Source: Caballeronia choica
GTDB lineage: Bacteria > Pseudomonadota > Gammaproteobacteria > Burkholderiales > Burkholderiaceae
Assembly: GCF_001544535.1 (NCBI RefSeq)
Contig: NZ_FCON02000005.1
Coordinates: forward strand, 62,001 to 126,000
DNA length: 64,000 nucleotides
Direction: 5' to 3'
The position numbers and the translations under genes are program-made. Position 1 is the stretch's first letter, and each line of letters starts with the position of its first letter. A model generated the notes under the pieces. The model was given only the letters and a program-made list of their open reading frames with translations, had not been told where the DNA came from and did not search any database. Shown one piece after another: positions 36,802 through 45,177 of the stretch.

Positions 36802-37626
36802 CTACTGCAACCCCACCCGCTGCGCAAAGAACGCGAACAACGCGATGCAGACAAGCATCGTCGCCCACGCCCAGCCGGGCAAGCCGAGCGGATGCGGATC
36901 GTCCGAATGGTCGCGGTCGTGACGTCCCAGCCCATGCCCCGGCAGCCGGTGATGCAGCACACCGCTCGCGGCATCGGCGGCCGGCGCGCGAAGCTGGCGC
37001 GGCGGATTGCCCGCGCGCCGCGAAAATGCCGCCGACATCGTGCTCGGCCGCAGAAACACATGACGCCGCGAACTGGCTTCCTGCTGCGCCCGAATCGACG
37101 GCAAGCCGTGCTTCGCACGCACGACTTCGCAGAACTCGGAGAAGAAATCGTCGGCCACTTCGCGCAGCGAGTTTTCGATCTGCCGCGACGGCAAGCCGGC
37201 GAGCGGACCCGAAACGGTCGCCCAGACGGTGTATTCGACCCACGTCGATTCGCTGGTGGCGTCCGGATTGAGCGCGACGGCAATCTGCCCGCGCAACGAC
37301 CCGACGCCTTCGCCGCGCGCCTTGAAGCTGAGCGTGCGGGCGTAGTTGTCGGAGGAGGAACTGGATGCACCGGCGGGAGAGGCCGCGTCCGGTTCGCCTT
37401 CCGCGTGCGCCGCCTGCCTCGTGCGGCCGGCCGTGTGCGCGCGGATCTCGTAGCGCGCACGCAACGCGCCGAGCGGCACGATCATCGTGAGCGCGTATTC
37501 GCCGCCGGGCAAGCGCGCGAACGATTCACAGTTGTCGAGACTCGCGCGCAGCAACGCCAGGTCGCCAAGCGCTTCCCGGACGTGCGCCGGGTCGAGCGGA
37601 ACACGCAACGCATCGGTGACTTCCAT
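36802..37626 (-). CDS. CoxG-like SRPBCC protein with C-terminal membrane anchor
   Basis: A 274-residue protein. Residues 1-150 form a CoxG/SRPBCC domain (MEVTDALRVPLDPAHVREALGDLALLRASLDNCESF, then GSLRGQIAVALNP and TVSGPLAGLPSRQIENSLREVADDFF). The usual domain is interrupted by an Ala/Ser-rich insert near residues 70-95. A His/Asp-rich linker and one membrane segment (WAWATMLVCIALFAFFAQRVG) close the protein. CoxG proteins accompany CO-dehydrogenase-type molybdenum enzymes as membrane recruiters, but no such enzyme is nearby. The start is ATG 37626. Confidence 0.82.
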   Translation of the reverse strand: MEVTDALRVPLDPAHVREALGDLALLRASLDNCESFARLPGGEYALTMIVPLGALRARYEIRAHTAGRTRQAAHAEGEPDAASPAGASSSSSDNYARTLSFKARGEGVGSLRGQIAVALNPDATSESTWVEYTVWATVSGPLAGLPSRQIENSLREVADDFFSEFCEVVRAKHGLPSIRAQQEASSRRHVFLRPSTMSAAFSRRAGNPPRQLRAPAADAASGVLHHRLPGHGLGRHDRDHSDDPHPLGLPGWAWATMLVCIALFAFFAQRVGLQ

Positions 37627-37681
37627 CTGAGCCTCCCAGGCAAAGATTGCACTCGTTTGTTTTTCTTGCGGCGTTGGTAAA

Positions 37682-38050
37682 TCAGGAAGTCTCGTCGATA
37701 CGATCGACGCGCGATGCATAAAACGCAAGGTAACCCTTGATTTGCGCAGCACCCTCGATGGGTTGTTCGTAGCTCCAGGCGGCGTTTTCGACCGGACCGT
37801 CTTCGGTCAGCAGATGGTAATAGGTGGCGTCGCCCTTGAACGGGCAATGCGAGGTATGGATCGAGCGTTCGAGACGCGCCATGTTCACGTCGGCGCGGGG
37901 GAAATAATGCACGGGTGGCAGGCCGGTTTCCGCTAGCGTCAGCGACGCATGGGTGTCCGCGTAGGTGACGCCCTGATGGATCACCCGGCAGCGACGGCCG
38001 TTCGGCGTGATCTCGATGCGATGCGCGGATTGATGCGTGTCGGTATTCAT
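37682..38050 (-). CDS. DUF427 domain protein
   Basis: A 122-residue protein with the DUF427 pattern: RIEITPNGRRCRVIHQGVTYADT, LPPVHYFPRADVNMARLERS, THTSHCPFKGDATYYHL and a closing IKGYLAFYASRVD. DUF427 proteins are small single-domain proteins of undefined biochemistry. The start is ATG 38050 (MNTDTHQ); 34 earlier codons in frame are not conserved-looking. It lies 55 bp upstream of the CoxG-like gene in the same direction. Confidence 0.88.
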   Translation of the reverse strand: MNTDTHQSAHRIEITPNGRRCRVIHQGVTYADTHASLTLAETGLPPVHYFPRADVNMARLERSIHTSHCPFKGDATYYHLLTEDGPVENAAWSYEQPIEGAAQIKGYLAFYASRVDRIDETS

Positions 38051-38133
38051 CGATGCCCTCCCGGTTCGGCTGAGGAGAAAACGCGAGGCCGCCTTCCAAC
38101 TTCGTGCCAGTTTCATGCCGATACTGCGCGCAC

Positions 38134-38167
38134 AAAAAAAGCCACGGACCAAGACGATGCCCGTGGC
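38134..38167 (-). terminator. Terminator downstream of secreted-protein gene
   Basis: GCCACGG, 13 bases, CCGTGGC (38141-38167) is followed on the minus strand by seven T. It lies about 100 bp beyond the secreted-protein stop (38265) and insulates the DUF427 gene. Confidence 0.8.
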
Positions 38168-38264
38168 TTCATTATGAGCAAACTCCGGCCGGCTGTGTGG
38201 GCGCTTTCGCTCCCTTGACGAAGACTTTTTGCGCGGCCGGCGCCGGCTGCGCCTCGCTAAGCGC

Positions 38265-38756
38265 TCACTGAATGCTCCAGTGGAAAGCGACTTTCGCCCT
38301 GCCGGGGCCCGAGACGCTCACTGCACGGTGCTGTTCCTGGTCCTTGTACTTCGCGTACACGGTGTACTGGCCCGGCGGCAGCTTCACGAGCATGTAAGGC
38401 CCCATCGCCTCGGTGCCGAGCACCTCGCCGTTTTTCCCATCCACGATCCTCACGTGGACGCCGGATAGATAGTCCGCGGTCGGCCCCGTAAAGCGCAACG
38501 AAAGCGGCCAGCGCGACTGTTCGCGCAACAGCGCCTTCGATTCGTCGAGACCGACGCCGCCCGAGGTGTACGAGACGCTGCCTTGCTGCTGAACCTGCGG
38601 CAGCCCGCCGCCGTTCGTGTTGCCCGCGCTGCTCATGTCGCTGGTATCGGTGGTCGACGCCTGCGCCCACGCGCCGCCGGCCGTGCCGAGCGCCACGATT
38701 GCCGCTACCGCGGCCGCCATCGTCGTCGTGCGGCTGCTCCTGGTCCTGATCGTCAT
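38265..38756 (-). CDS. Secreted protein with carboxypeptidase-regulatory-like beta domain
   Basis: A 163-residue exported protein. The signal peptide spans about residues 1-37, ending near GGAWAQA, followed by a Ser/Thr/Gly-rich linker. The C-terminal half (LSLRFTGPTADYLSGVHVRIVDGKNGEVLGTEAMGPYMLVKLPPGQYTVYAKYKDQEQHRAVSV) is a transthyretin/carboxypeptidase-regulatory-like beta sandwich. The start is ATG 38756, with AAGGAG 8 bp upstream. It lies 132 bp after the Do-type protease gene in the same direction and may share its transcript. Function is unknown. Confidence 0.82.
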   Translation of the reverse strand: MTIRTRSSRTTTMAAAVAAIVALGTAGGAWAQASTTDTSDMSSAGNTNGGGLPQVQQQGSVSYTSGGVGLDESKALLREQSRWPLSLRFTGPTADYLSGVHVRIVDGKNGEVLGTEAMGPYMLVKLPPGQYTVYAKYKDQEQHRAVSVSGPGRAKVAFHWSIQ

Positions 38757-38888
38757 TGGGTCCGCTCCTTGTGTCCGCTTGTCCGCGGGCTTAACCGGAA
38801 TCACGCCCGATGCGTCGCTCCGACGCGATGGGGCACCAGGCACCTGCCCCGCATACTTCGTGCCCGGTCGGTCAGAAGCACGCCGCGT

Positions 38889-40406
38889 TCAGCCCAGGTC
38901 GACCGGCACGAAGATCTGCGCGTCGTCGCGCTGGATCAGGAGCGCGAGGCTGTCGCCGGCGTGCGCCACCATCGATTTCAACTGCTGCACGCTCGTCACC
39001 GGCTGGCCGTTCACCGCGAGGATCACGTCGCCGGGCTGGATGCCCGCGTTCGCCGCCGCGCCGCTCGCCTGCTGCACGATCAGGCCGCGCGAGAGCGAAC
39101 TGTCCTGCTTTTCCTCCGGCGTGAGCGGCCGCACCGCAACGCCCAGGCGCGCGTCCTGCGCCGACGCCCCGCCGTTGTCGCCGTTGGCGGTTGCCGTCTT
39201 GGCATCCGCCAGCGCGCCGATCGTCACCGTCAGGTCCTTGGTGCCCTTGTCACGCCACACTTGCATCTTCGCCTGGCTGCCCGGCGCGAGCCCGGCGACC
39301 TGCGACGGCAACGCGGTCGAGTCCGCGACCGGCGTGCCGTTCAGCGACACGATCACGTCGCCCGGCTGCAGCCCTGCCTTCGCGGCCGGTCCGCCCGGCT
39401 CGACGGAACTCACGAGCGCGCCCTGCGGCGTCTTCATGCCGAACGAATTGGCCAACGTCTGGTTCATGCCCTGCACCGTCACGCCGAGGCGGCCGCGATC
39501 GACGTGGCCGGTCTTCACGAGCGCGTCCTTCACCTTGATCGCCTCGTTGATCGGGATCGCGAACGAAAGGCCCTGGAAGCCACCCGTCTGCGAATAGATC
39601 ATCGAATTGATGCCGATCACTTCGCCTTGCAGGTTGAAGAGCGGGCCGCCCGAGTTGCCGGGGTTGACCGGCACGTCGGTCTGGATGAACGGCGTGTAGT
39701 TCTCGTTCGGCAGCGAGCGCGATTTCGCGCTGATGATGCCCGACGTCACCGTGTTGTCGAAGCCGTAAGGCGAGCCGATCGCGACGACCCACTGGCCGAC
39801 CTTGCTGCCGTTCGGATCGCCGATCTTGACGATCGGCAGGTTCTTCGCGTCGATCTTGAGCACCGCGACGTCCGACTGCTTGTCGGCGCCGACGACCTTC
39901 GCGCGGAACTCGCGCTTGTCGGTGAGCTTGACCGTGACGACGTTCGCGCCGTCGACTACGTGCGCGTTCGTCAGGATGTAGCCGTCGCTGCTGACGATGA
40001 AGCCGGAACCGAGACCTTCGCTCGGACGATCCGCGCCCGGGGCGCCGTTGCCGCCGCCGAAGCCGGGCATGCCGCCGAAGCGCTTGAAGAACTGATAGAG
40101 CGGATCGCTCGGGTCGATCGGCAACTGCGCCGCGCCGCCGTTGTTGCCATTTCCGCCGCGCGACGCCTGCTTGACGACATGCTTCGCGCTGATGTTCACG
40201 ACCGCGGGACCGTAGGTTTCGACGAGCCCGGAGAAGTCGGGAATACCCGTTTTCGCGGCGGCTTCGGCCGGCATCAGCGCGGCGGCCTGCGCCGGCGCGA
40301 TGACCTGGGGCGCCGGCACGTTGTTGTGACCGGCCACATAGCCCGCCGACAACGCAACCGCGACGGCCACTGCAACTGCGCTGCGGGTAATGATCTTCGA
40401 ATTCAT
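38889..40406 (-). CDS. mucD: Periplasmic serine protease/chaperone, Do family (MucD/DegP)
   Basis: A 505-residue HtrA-type protease for envelope protein quality control. The signal or anchor segment is residues 8-25, and the trypsin-like catalytic triad is H149 (TNAHVVDGA), D179 (SDVAVLK), S252 (GNSGGP). Two PDZ domains follow (about 290-390 and 400-500), each with a GLxPGDVI-like loop. An extra Gly/Asn-rich insert lies before the protease domain (80-135). The start is ATG 40406. A PmrA-box-like direct repeat lies 90 bp upstream, linking it to the two-component system at 43876-45839. Confidence 0.93.
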   Translation of the reverse strand: MNSKIITRSAVAVAVAVALSAGYVAGHNNVPAPQVIAPAQAAALMPAEAAAKTGIPDFSGLVETYGPAVVNISAKHVVKQASRGGNGNNGGAAQLPIDPSDPLYQFFKRFGGMPGFGGGNGAPGADRPSEGLGSGFIVSSDGYILTNAHVVDGANVVTVKLTDKREFRAKVVGADKQSDVAVLKIDAKNLPIVKIGDPNGSKVGQWVVAIGSPYGFDNTVTSGIISAKSRSLPNENYTPFIQTDVPVNPGNSGGPLFNLQGEVIGINSMIYSQTGGFQGLSFAIPINEAIKVKDALVKTGHVDRGRLGVTVQGMNQTLANSFGMKTPQGALVSSVEPGGPAAKAGLQPGDVIVSLNGTPVADSTALPSQVAGLAPGSQAKMQVWRDKGTKDLTVTIGALADAKTATANGDNGGASAQDARLGVAVRPLTPEEKQDSSLSRGLIVQQASGAAANAGIQPGDVILAVNGQPVTSVQQLKSMVAHAGDSLALLIQRDDAQIFVPVDLG

Positions 40407-40495
40407 CGTGTGCTCCTGATCGTCCTGATCGTTATCGTCCTGACTGGGGGTGCGCGTGCGTCGCGCGACGTTGAAACGAAGCATAAAGGGCGTGT

Positions 40496-40512
40496 CTTAA
40501 GAGAGTCTTAAT
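40496..40512 (+). promoter_or_regulatory. PmrA-box-like direct repeat between protease and DUF3302 genes
   Basis: CTTAAG-AGAGT-CTTAAT exactly fits the OmpR-family PmrA/BasR consensus YTTAAK-N5-YTTAAK, in plus orientation. It lies 90 bp from the protease start (leftward) and 162 bp from the DUF3302 start (rightward), so it could serve either. A matching site precedes the response-regulator gene at 45897. Confidence 0.6.
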
Positions 40513-40673
40513 CGGCGAAACGTTGCTCGGAGGGCGAGATTCGGCGGCCACGCGTGCGTCGCAATTAGTCTGTCATCCGTAATATTTAGTGAAGAATTGA
40601 ACCGATTGTGCGCGAAGCGCCGTTCTGAAAGCGACTGCGTGCTAATTTCACGCCCCATTCTGGAAGAGTCGCG

Positions 40674-41201
40674 ATGAAACAAACTACCCCTGATGGTGCC
40701 GCACTCCGGCAAGCGGCCAAGACCGGCGCACTCATCGCGCTGTTTGCCGCGCAACCCGCCTTCGCCTTTTCGGGCGGCCTCGAAGACCGGCTGGCGGACA
40801 TCATCTCCACGATCGTGCTGATCTTCGTTCCGATTGGCGGCGTCGTGCTTTTCTGGAAGGTGCACATCCTGCCGGAAATCGCCGCCGAGAAACGTCATCA
40901 TCCGCAAAAGGAAGCGATCAAGGTGCTGTGCATCATGTCGCTGCTGTTCGGCGGGCTGCTCTGGCCGTTTGCGTGGCTGTGGGCCTATACGAAGCCAGTC
41001 GGCTATCGCGCGGCGTACGGGCGTGACAAGCACGACGACTACTACGCCGAGCAGGCAGCCACAGCGGCAGAACAGACACCCGCGCCTTCCGGTGCCGTCG
41101 ACGCCGACGCGCTCCGCCGGGAAATCGCCAGCCTTCAATCGCGCCTCGCGGCAGTCGAGGCCAAGCCATCCGCGAAGGCCACGCTTCCTCCGGCCCTTTG
41201 A
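40674..41201 (+). CDS. DUF3302 (YibI-like) inner-membrane protein
   Basis: A 175-residue protein. A possible signal-like segment (to about residue 32) is followed by two membrane segments, IISTIVLIFVPIGGVVLFWKV and VLCIMSLLFGGLLWPFAWLWAY. Between them EIAAEKRHHPQKEAI matches the E. coli YibI core. The C-terminal 60 residues form a charged coiled-coil-like tail that short YibI proteins lack. YibI is encoded next to the HlyD-like YibH in enterics and the same pairing is seen here (33 bp), so it is likely a small partner of the adaptor. Confidence 0.8.
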   Translation: MKQTTPDGAALRQAAKTGALIALFAAQPAFAFSGGLEDRLADIISTIVLIFVPIGGVVLFWKVHILPEIAAEKRHHPQKEAIKVLCIMSLLFGGLLWPFAWLWAYTKPVGYRAAYGRDKHDDYYAEQAATAAEQTPAPSGAVDADALRREIASLQSRLAAVEAKPSAKATLPPAL

Positions 41202-41234
41202 ATTCGTCTCTACGCATCTTCGCGGGGTAACACC

Positions 41235-42377
41235 ATGCTGGAACTGCTCGCCTGTGCCTACGCTTTTTTGGTGTGGCTCATCTTCATCAAGCTGAAACTG
41301 CTGCCCTGGAACATCAAGTCGCAAGTCGGGGTGGTCGCGTTCGGCGCGGCGGCGCTCACGCTGCTCGTCTTCACGATCAACGTCACCGCGCCTTCCACGG
41401 GCGACGTCCGGGTGACCAACTACGTCGTCGAGATCGTGCCGCGCGTGACGGGACGCGTGATCGAGGTGCCGATCGAAGGCAATCGCCCGGTCAAGAAGGG
41501 CGACGTCCTGCTGCGAATCGACCCGGAACCGTTCGAACTCCAGGTTCGCCAACTGGAGGCACAACTCGTCGGCGGCCAGGCGGATGCGCACCAGTTCGAC
41601 CACGACCTGAAGGTCGCGCAGAGCAACACCGCCGCCGCCGAAGCGCCGCTGCAACTCGCGCGCCAGCGCCTCAAACAGGCAACCGAACTCGCGGCCAAGG
41701 GCGCCGGCACGCAATACGACGTCGAGACCTATCGCGCCGAGGTGCAGCGCGACGAAGCCGCCGTGCTCGCCGCCCGGCAGGCAGAGCAGAAGGTGCGGCT
41801 CTCCATCGGTGCGACTTACGACGGCGACGTGTCGTCGGTGGCGGCGTTGAAGGCGCAGCTCGCCACCGCGCGCTGGAACCTGGAGCAGACCGTGATCCGC
41901 GCGCCCGCCGACGGCTACGCGATCAACCTGCAGGTGCGCCCGGGCTCCTACGCCGCAGCGTTGCCGCTCAAGCCGGTGATGAGCTTTGTCGAGACGAGCC
42001 AGCAGGTGATCGCTTTCTTCGACCAGAACCAGTTGACCAGGGTCGCGCCCGGCAACGAGGTGGAAGTTTCGCTCAAGTCGCGGCCCGGCCAGATCCTGAA
42101 GGGTCGCGTGAACTCGATCATCTGGGCGACCGCCCAAGGCCAGTTCAACGCGAGCGGCACGCTGCCGACGACTGCCGCCGAAGCGGAACATGGCGCGCGC
42201 CCGCTGCAGTACGCAGTGAAGATCGACATGGAGCACATGAACACGCTCGATCTCGCGATGGGCGCGCGCGGCGACGCCGCCATCTACACCGAACACATGA
42301 AGGCGCTGCACATGGTGCGCAAGGTGATCGTGCGGGTGAGCAGCAAGCTCAACTATCTCGTGTTCAAACTGGAATGA
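41235..42377 (+). CDS. HlyD/EmrA-type periplasmic adaptor (YibH-like)
   Basis: A 380-residue membrane-fusion protein. The N-terminal region has hydrophobic segments at about 5-20 and 32-50. The lipoyl halves are VEIVPRVTGRVIEVPIEGNRPVKKGDVLLRIDPEPFELQVRQLEAQL and VIRAPADGYAINLQVRPGSYAAALPLKP, with a coiled-coil hairpin between. It is likely the adaptor of a tripartite exporter with the DUF3302 protein and the NodT-type channel that follow and precede it; no dedicated pump gene is in the operon. Confidence 0.88.
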   Translation: MLELLACAYAFLVWLIFIKLKLLPWNIKSQVGVVAFGAAALTLLVFTINVTAPSTGDVRVTNYVVEIVPRVTGRVIEVPIEGNRPVKKGDVLLRIDPEPFELQVRQLEAQLVGGQADAHQFDHDLKVAQSNTAAAEAPLQLARQRLKQATELAAKGAGTQYDVETYRAEVQRDEAAVLAARQAEQKVRLSIGATYDGDVSSVAALKAQLATARWNLEQTVIRAPADGYAINLQVRPGSYAAALPLKPVMSFVETSQQVIAFFDQNQLTRVAPGNEVEVSLKSRPGQILKGRVNSIIWATAQGQFNASGTLPTTAAEAEHGARPLQYAVKIDMEHMNTLDLAMGARGDAAIYTEHMKALHMVRKVIVRVSSKLNYLVFKLE

Positions 42378-42388
42378 GGACGAACACG

Positions 42389-43768
42389 ATGCGTATGAAT
42401 TCAGCGCTTCTGCTGACGTCCCTGTGCCTCGCGCTGTCTCTCGCGGGTTGCGCGAACCTCACCCCGCCCGCCGCCGACGATGCCTACAACCAGGCCATGC
42501 GCGGCGCGGCGCTGCCCGACTCGTGGGCGGCGAGCACCGCGCGCGCGGCCTTCCAGCCCGAATGGCTCGGCTTCGCGAAGTCGGGTGAAGTGCAGCAACT
42601 GATCGACGAGGCGCTCGCCCACAATCCCGACCTGCGGGCGGCGGCGAGCCGGCTCGAGCAATCGCGGCTGCAGGTGCAGATCGCGAGCGCCGATCTCCTG
42701 CCGACGGTCGGCTTCGGCGCAGGCTACGCGAGCGAGCCGACGCCGGGCAAGTCGTTCAATGCCAACGGCTACGGCCTCGTGCTGAGTTGGGAGCTCGACC
42801 TCTGGGGCCGCGCGCGGGCCGAGCAGAAAGGCGCGGAAGCGCTCTACCGTTCGGCGCAGGACGACTACGCGTACGCGCGCCAGTCGCTGGCGGCGGCCGT
42901 CGTGCGGGCGTGGCTTGCGAGCGCCGAAGCGAGCCAGCAACTGGCGCTCGCGCAGCAGACGCGGGCCGCGACCGCGCAACAGGTCGCGCTCATGCAGACG
43001 CGCAAGCGCGTGGGTAAAGCGAGCGAGCAGGACGTCGTGCTCATCTCGACGCAACTCGACTCGCTCGACGAAACCGTCCAGCAAGTGCAACAGAGCCGCG
43101 ACGCCGCGTTGCGCGGCCTCGAACTGCTGCTCGGACGCTATCCGTCGGCGAGCGTGGCAACGGCGGCGAACCTGCCGGCATCGCCCGAGCCGCTGAGCGC
43201 TGGCGTGCCTGCGAACCTGCTTGAGCGGCGCCCGGATATCGTCGCTGCGCGCGAGCGCTTCGTCGCCAGCTATTTCGGCGCGCAGGAGGCGAAAGCCGCG
43301 CGCTTGCCGCGGCTCACGCTGTCGGCGGGTGTCGGCCGTCTGCACAAGGATTTCTTCGACTTCGTCAACGTGCACAAGACCGTGTTTCCGCTTGGCGCGA
43401 CGTTCACGTGGCCGATCTTCGACGGCGGCACGCTCCAGACGACCTTTCTCATCCGCACGGAGGCGCAGCAGGAAGCGCTTGCGAATTACAGCCGCGTGAT
43501 CCTGACCGCAATCGGCGAAGCCGAGAACGCGATGGCGGCGGAGCAGAGTTTGTCGCAGCGGTCCGCGACGATCGGCCGGCAGGTCGATGGTTATCGGCGT
43601 TCGGTGCAACTGGCTCAGGTTCAGCAGCGGGTCGGCAAGGCCGATGAATACGACGTGCTCGGGCAGCAGTTGCAGCTTTATCGCGCACAAAGCGCGCAGG
43701 TGCGGCTCGCAACGGAGCGGCTCGTGCAGCGGGTGAACCTGCATCTGGCACTTGGCGGCGATTTCTAG
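42389..43768 (+). CDS. NodT-family outer-membrane efflux lipoprotein
   Basis: A 459-residue TolC-like channel. The signal ends in lipobox LSLAGC with Cys 21. Repeated family stretches include VLSWELDLWGRARAEQKGAEALYRS, LLERRPDIVAARERFVASYFGAQEAKAARLPRLTLSAG and RVGKADEYDVLGQQLQLYRAQ. Three in-frame ATGs are close: 42374 (overlapping the HlyD stop as ATGA), 42389 and 42395. 42389 is chosen because GAGG lies 9 bp before it. It is the last gene of the three-gene exporter operon; a shrunken copy of the long repeat begins just past the stop. Confidence 0.9.
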   Translation: MRMNSALLLTSLCLALSLAGCANLTPPAADDAYNQAMRGAALPDSWAASTARAAFQPEWLGFAKSGEVQQLIDEALAHNPDLRAAASRLEQSRLQVQIASADLLPTVGFGAGYASEPTPGKSFNANGYGLVLSWELDLWGRARAEQKGAEALYRSAQDDYAYARQSLAAAVVRAWLASAEASQQLALAQQTRAATAQQVALMQTRKRVGKASEQDVVLISTQLDSLDETVQQVQQSRDAALRGLELLLGRYPSASVATAANLPASPEPLSAGVPANLLERRPDIVAARERFVASYFGAQEAKAARLPRLTLSAGVGRLHKDFFDFVNVHKTVFPLGATFTWPIFDGGTLQTTFLIRTEAQQEALANYSRVILTAIGEAENAMAAEQSLSQRSATIGRQVDGYRRSVQLAQVQQRVGKADEYDVLGQQLQLYRAQSAQVRLATERLVQRVNLHLALGGDF

Positions 43769-43770
43769 CC

Positions 43771-43850
43771 GCTGGCGCCTGTGGTTGAGTGCGGGTGGTT
43801 TCACCGTTCGATGGGCAGGCGGCTCAACCCGCGGCTCAACCCAGGCGCGC
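43771..43850 (+). repeat. Remnant copy D of the long intergenic repeat
   Basis: Two bases after the NodT stop, GCTGGCGCCTGTGG and then GGTTTCACCGTTCGATGGGC match the first 45-55 bp of copies A-C with some changes. The middle of the element is missing. GGCTCAACCC-GCGGCTCAACCC then resembles the AAGCTCAACCC end of copy A. This looks like an internally deleted copy keeping both ends, again between convergent genes. Confidence 0.5.
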
Positions 43851-43875
43851 ATCGCGCGGCAACAACTCGCGTCCC

Positions 43876-45177
43876 TCAAAACCTCACGGTAACGAGCAGC
43901 CCACCGCCCGGCGATTCCCCGAGTTCCACCTTCGCGCCATGCTGGAGTGCGATCCGCCGCACGATCGCAAGCCCGAGCCCGCTCCCCGCCACATCCGTGC
44001 GCGCGCGACTCGCACCTTCTCCCACGCGATAGAACCGGTCGAACACGCGCTCGCGTTCCTCCGCCGGGATGCCCGGCCCGCTATCCGCGATACGCACGAC
44101 CGCGCGTCCCTCCTCCACCTTCAGCGATACATCCACCCGCCCGCCTCCCGGCGTGTACTTCGTCGCGTTGTCGATCAGGTTGTTGAGCATCACGCGCAGC
44201 GACTCGGGGTCGCCCGTCATCGTCGCGGCTTCGCTCGCCTCGATGCCAAGATCGACGCCGCGCTGCTGCGCCAGCAGCACACTGCTGCCGACACATTCGT
44301 CCAGCAACGCGTGCAGATCGACAGGTTTCATCGGCGTCTTGCTATCCGGCTCCGAGCGAGCGAGCGCGAGCAGTTGCTCGGCAAGACGCGTCGCGCGCGC
44401 GATGCCGGCCTGCAGGTCCGACAGCGCTTCCTTGCGCGAGACGTCGTCCTGCGCACGCGCGACGAGCTGCGCCTGAATCTGCACGGCCGCAAGCGGCGTG
44501 CGCAGTTCGTGGGCGGCATCGGCGACGAAGGCCTTTTGCGTATCGAGCGCCGTTGCGAGCCGCGCGAGCAACGCGTTCAGCGCGCGCACGACGGGCCGCA
44601 CTTCCTGCGGCAAACGCGTGTCGGGCAAAGGTTCGAGCGCTTCCGGGTGGCGCGTGTCGAGCGCGCGCGTCACGCGCTGCAACGGCGCCAGCCCGCGCCC
44701 GACGATCACCCACACCGCCAGCCCGAGAAACGGCAGCAGCAGCACGAGCGGCCACAACGTGCGCCACGCGACGCCCGCCGCGAGGCGGTTGCGAATCGAG
44801 AGCGGCTGGGCGATCTGCACGACGTTATCGCCGACGATCGCGCTATACACGCGCCATGCGCCGCGCGCCGTCAATTCGGTGGAAAAGCCAAGTTCCGCGT
44901 GCGGCGCGAGCGGCACGCGCGGATGCGAGTAATACATCAGCACGCCATTGCGATTCCAGATCTGGATCACGACGCCCTCGTCGCTGCCGCTGCGCGACGT
45001 GAGCACCGACGAAAACGGCTCCGATGGCAGCGCGGCCGCGATCTGCTGCAACTGGTAGTCGAAGAGTTCGTTGGCTTCGGCGAGCGCCTGCCGGTAGATC
45101 AACCAGCCCGCAAACCCCACGCCGACGATCACGAGCGCTAGCAGCCAGACGAGCAACTGGCGGCGAATCGAATGCAT
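43876..45177 (-). CDS. Sensor histidine kinase (QseC/PmrB type)
   Basis: A 433-residue inner-membrane kinase. Membrane segments at about 8-27 and 141-160 bound a periplasmic sensing loop of some 110 residues; a HAMP-like region follows. The H-box is AFVADAAHELRTPLAAVQ with phospho-acceptor H223. The N-box is LNNLIDNATKYTPGG, and the G-boxes are DSGPGIP and GSGLGLAIVRR. Its start overlaps the response-regulator stop by one base (TGATG), so the pair is co-translated. The signal is unknown; PmrB/QseC relatives sense metals, acid or catechol-like molecules. Confidence 0.92.
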   Translation of the reverse strand: MHSIRRQLLVWLLALVIVGVGFAGWLIYRQALAEANELFDYQLQQIAAALPSEPFSSVLTSRSGSDEGVVIQIWNRNGVLMYYSHPRVPLAPHAELGFSTELTARGAWRVYSAIVGDNVVQIAQPLSIRNRLAAGVAWRTLWPLVLLLPFLGLAVWVIVGRGLAPLQRVTRALDTRHPEALEPLPDTRLPQEVRPVVRALNALLARLATALDTQKAFVADAAHELRTPLAAVQIQAQLVARAQDDVSRKEALSDLQAGIARATRLAEQLLALARSEPDSKTPMKPVDLHALLDECVGSSVLLAQQRGVDLGIEASEAATMTGDPESLRVMLNNLIDNATKYTPGGGRVDVSLKVEEGRAVVRIADSGPGIPAEERERVFDRFYRVGEGASRARTDVAGSGLGLAIVRRIALQHGAKVELGESPGGGLLVTVRF

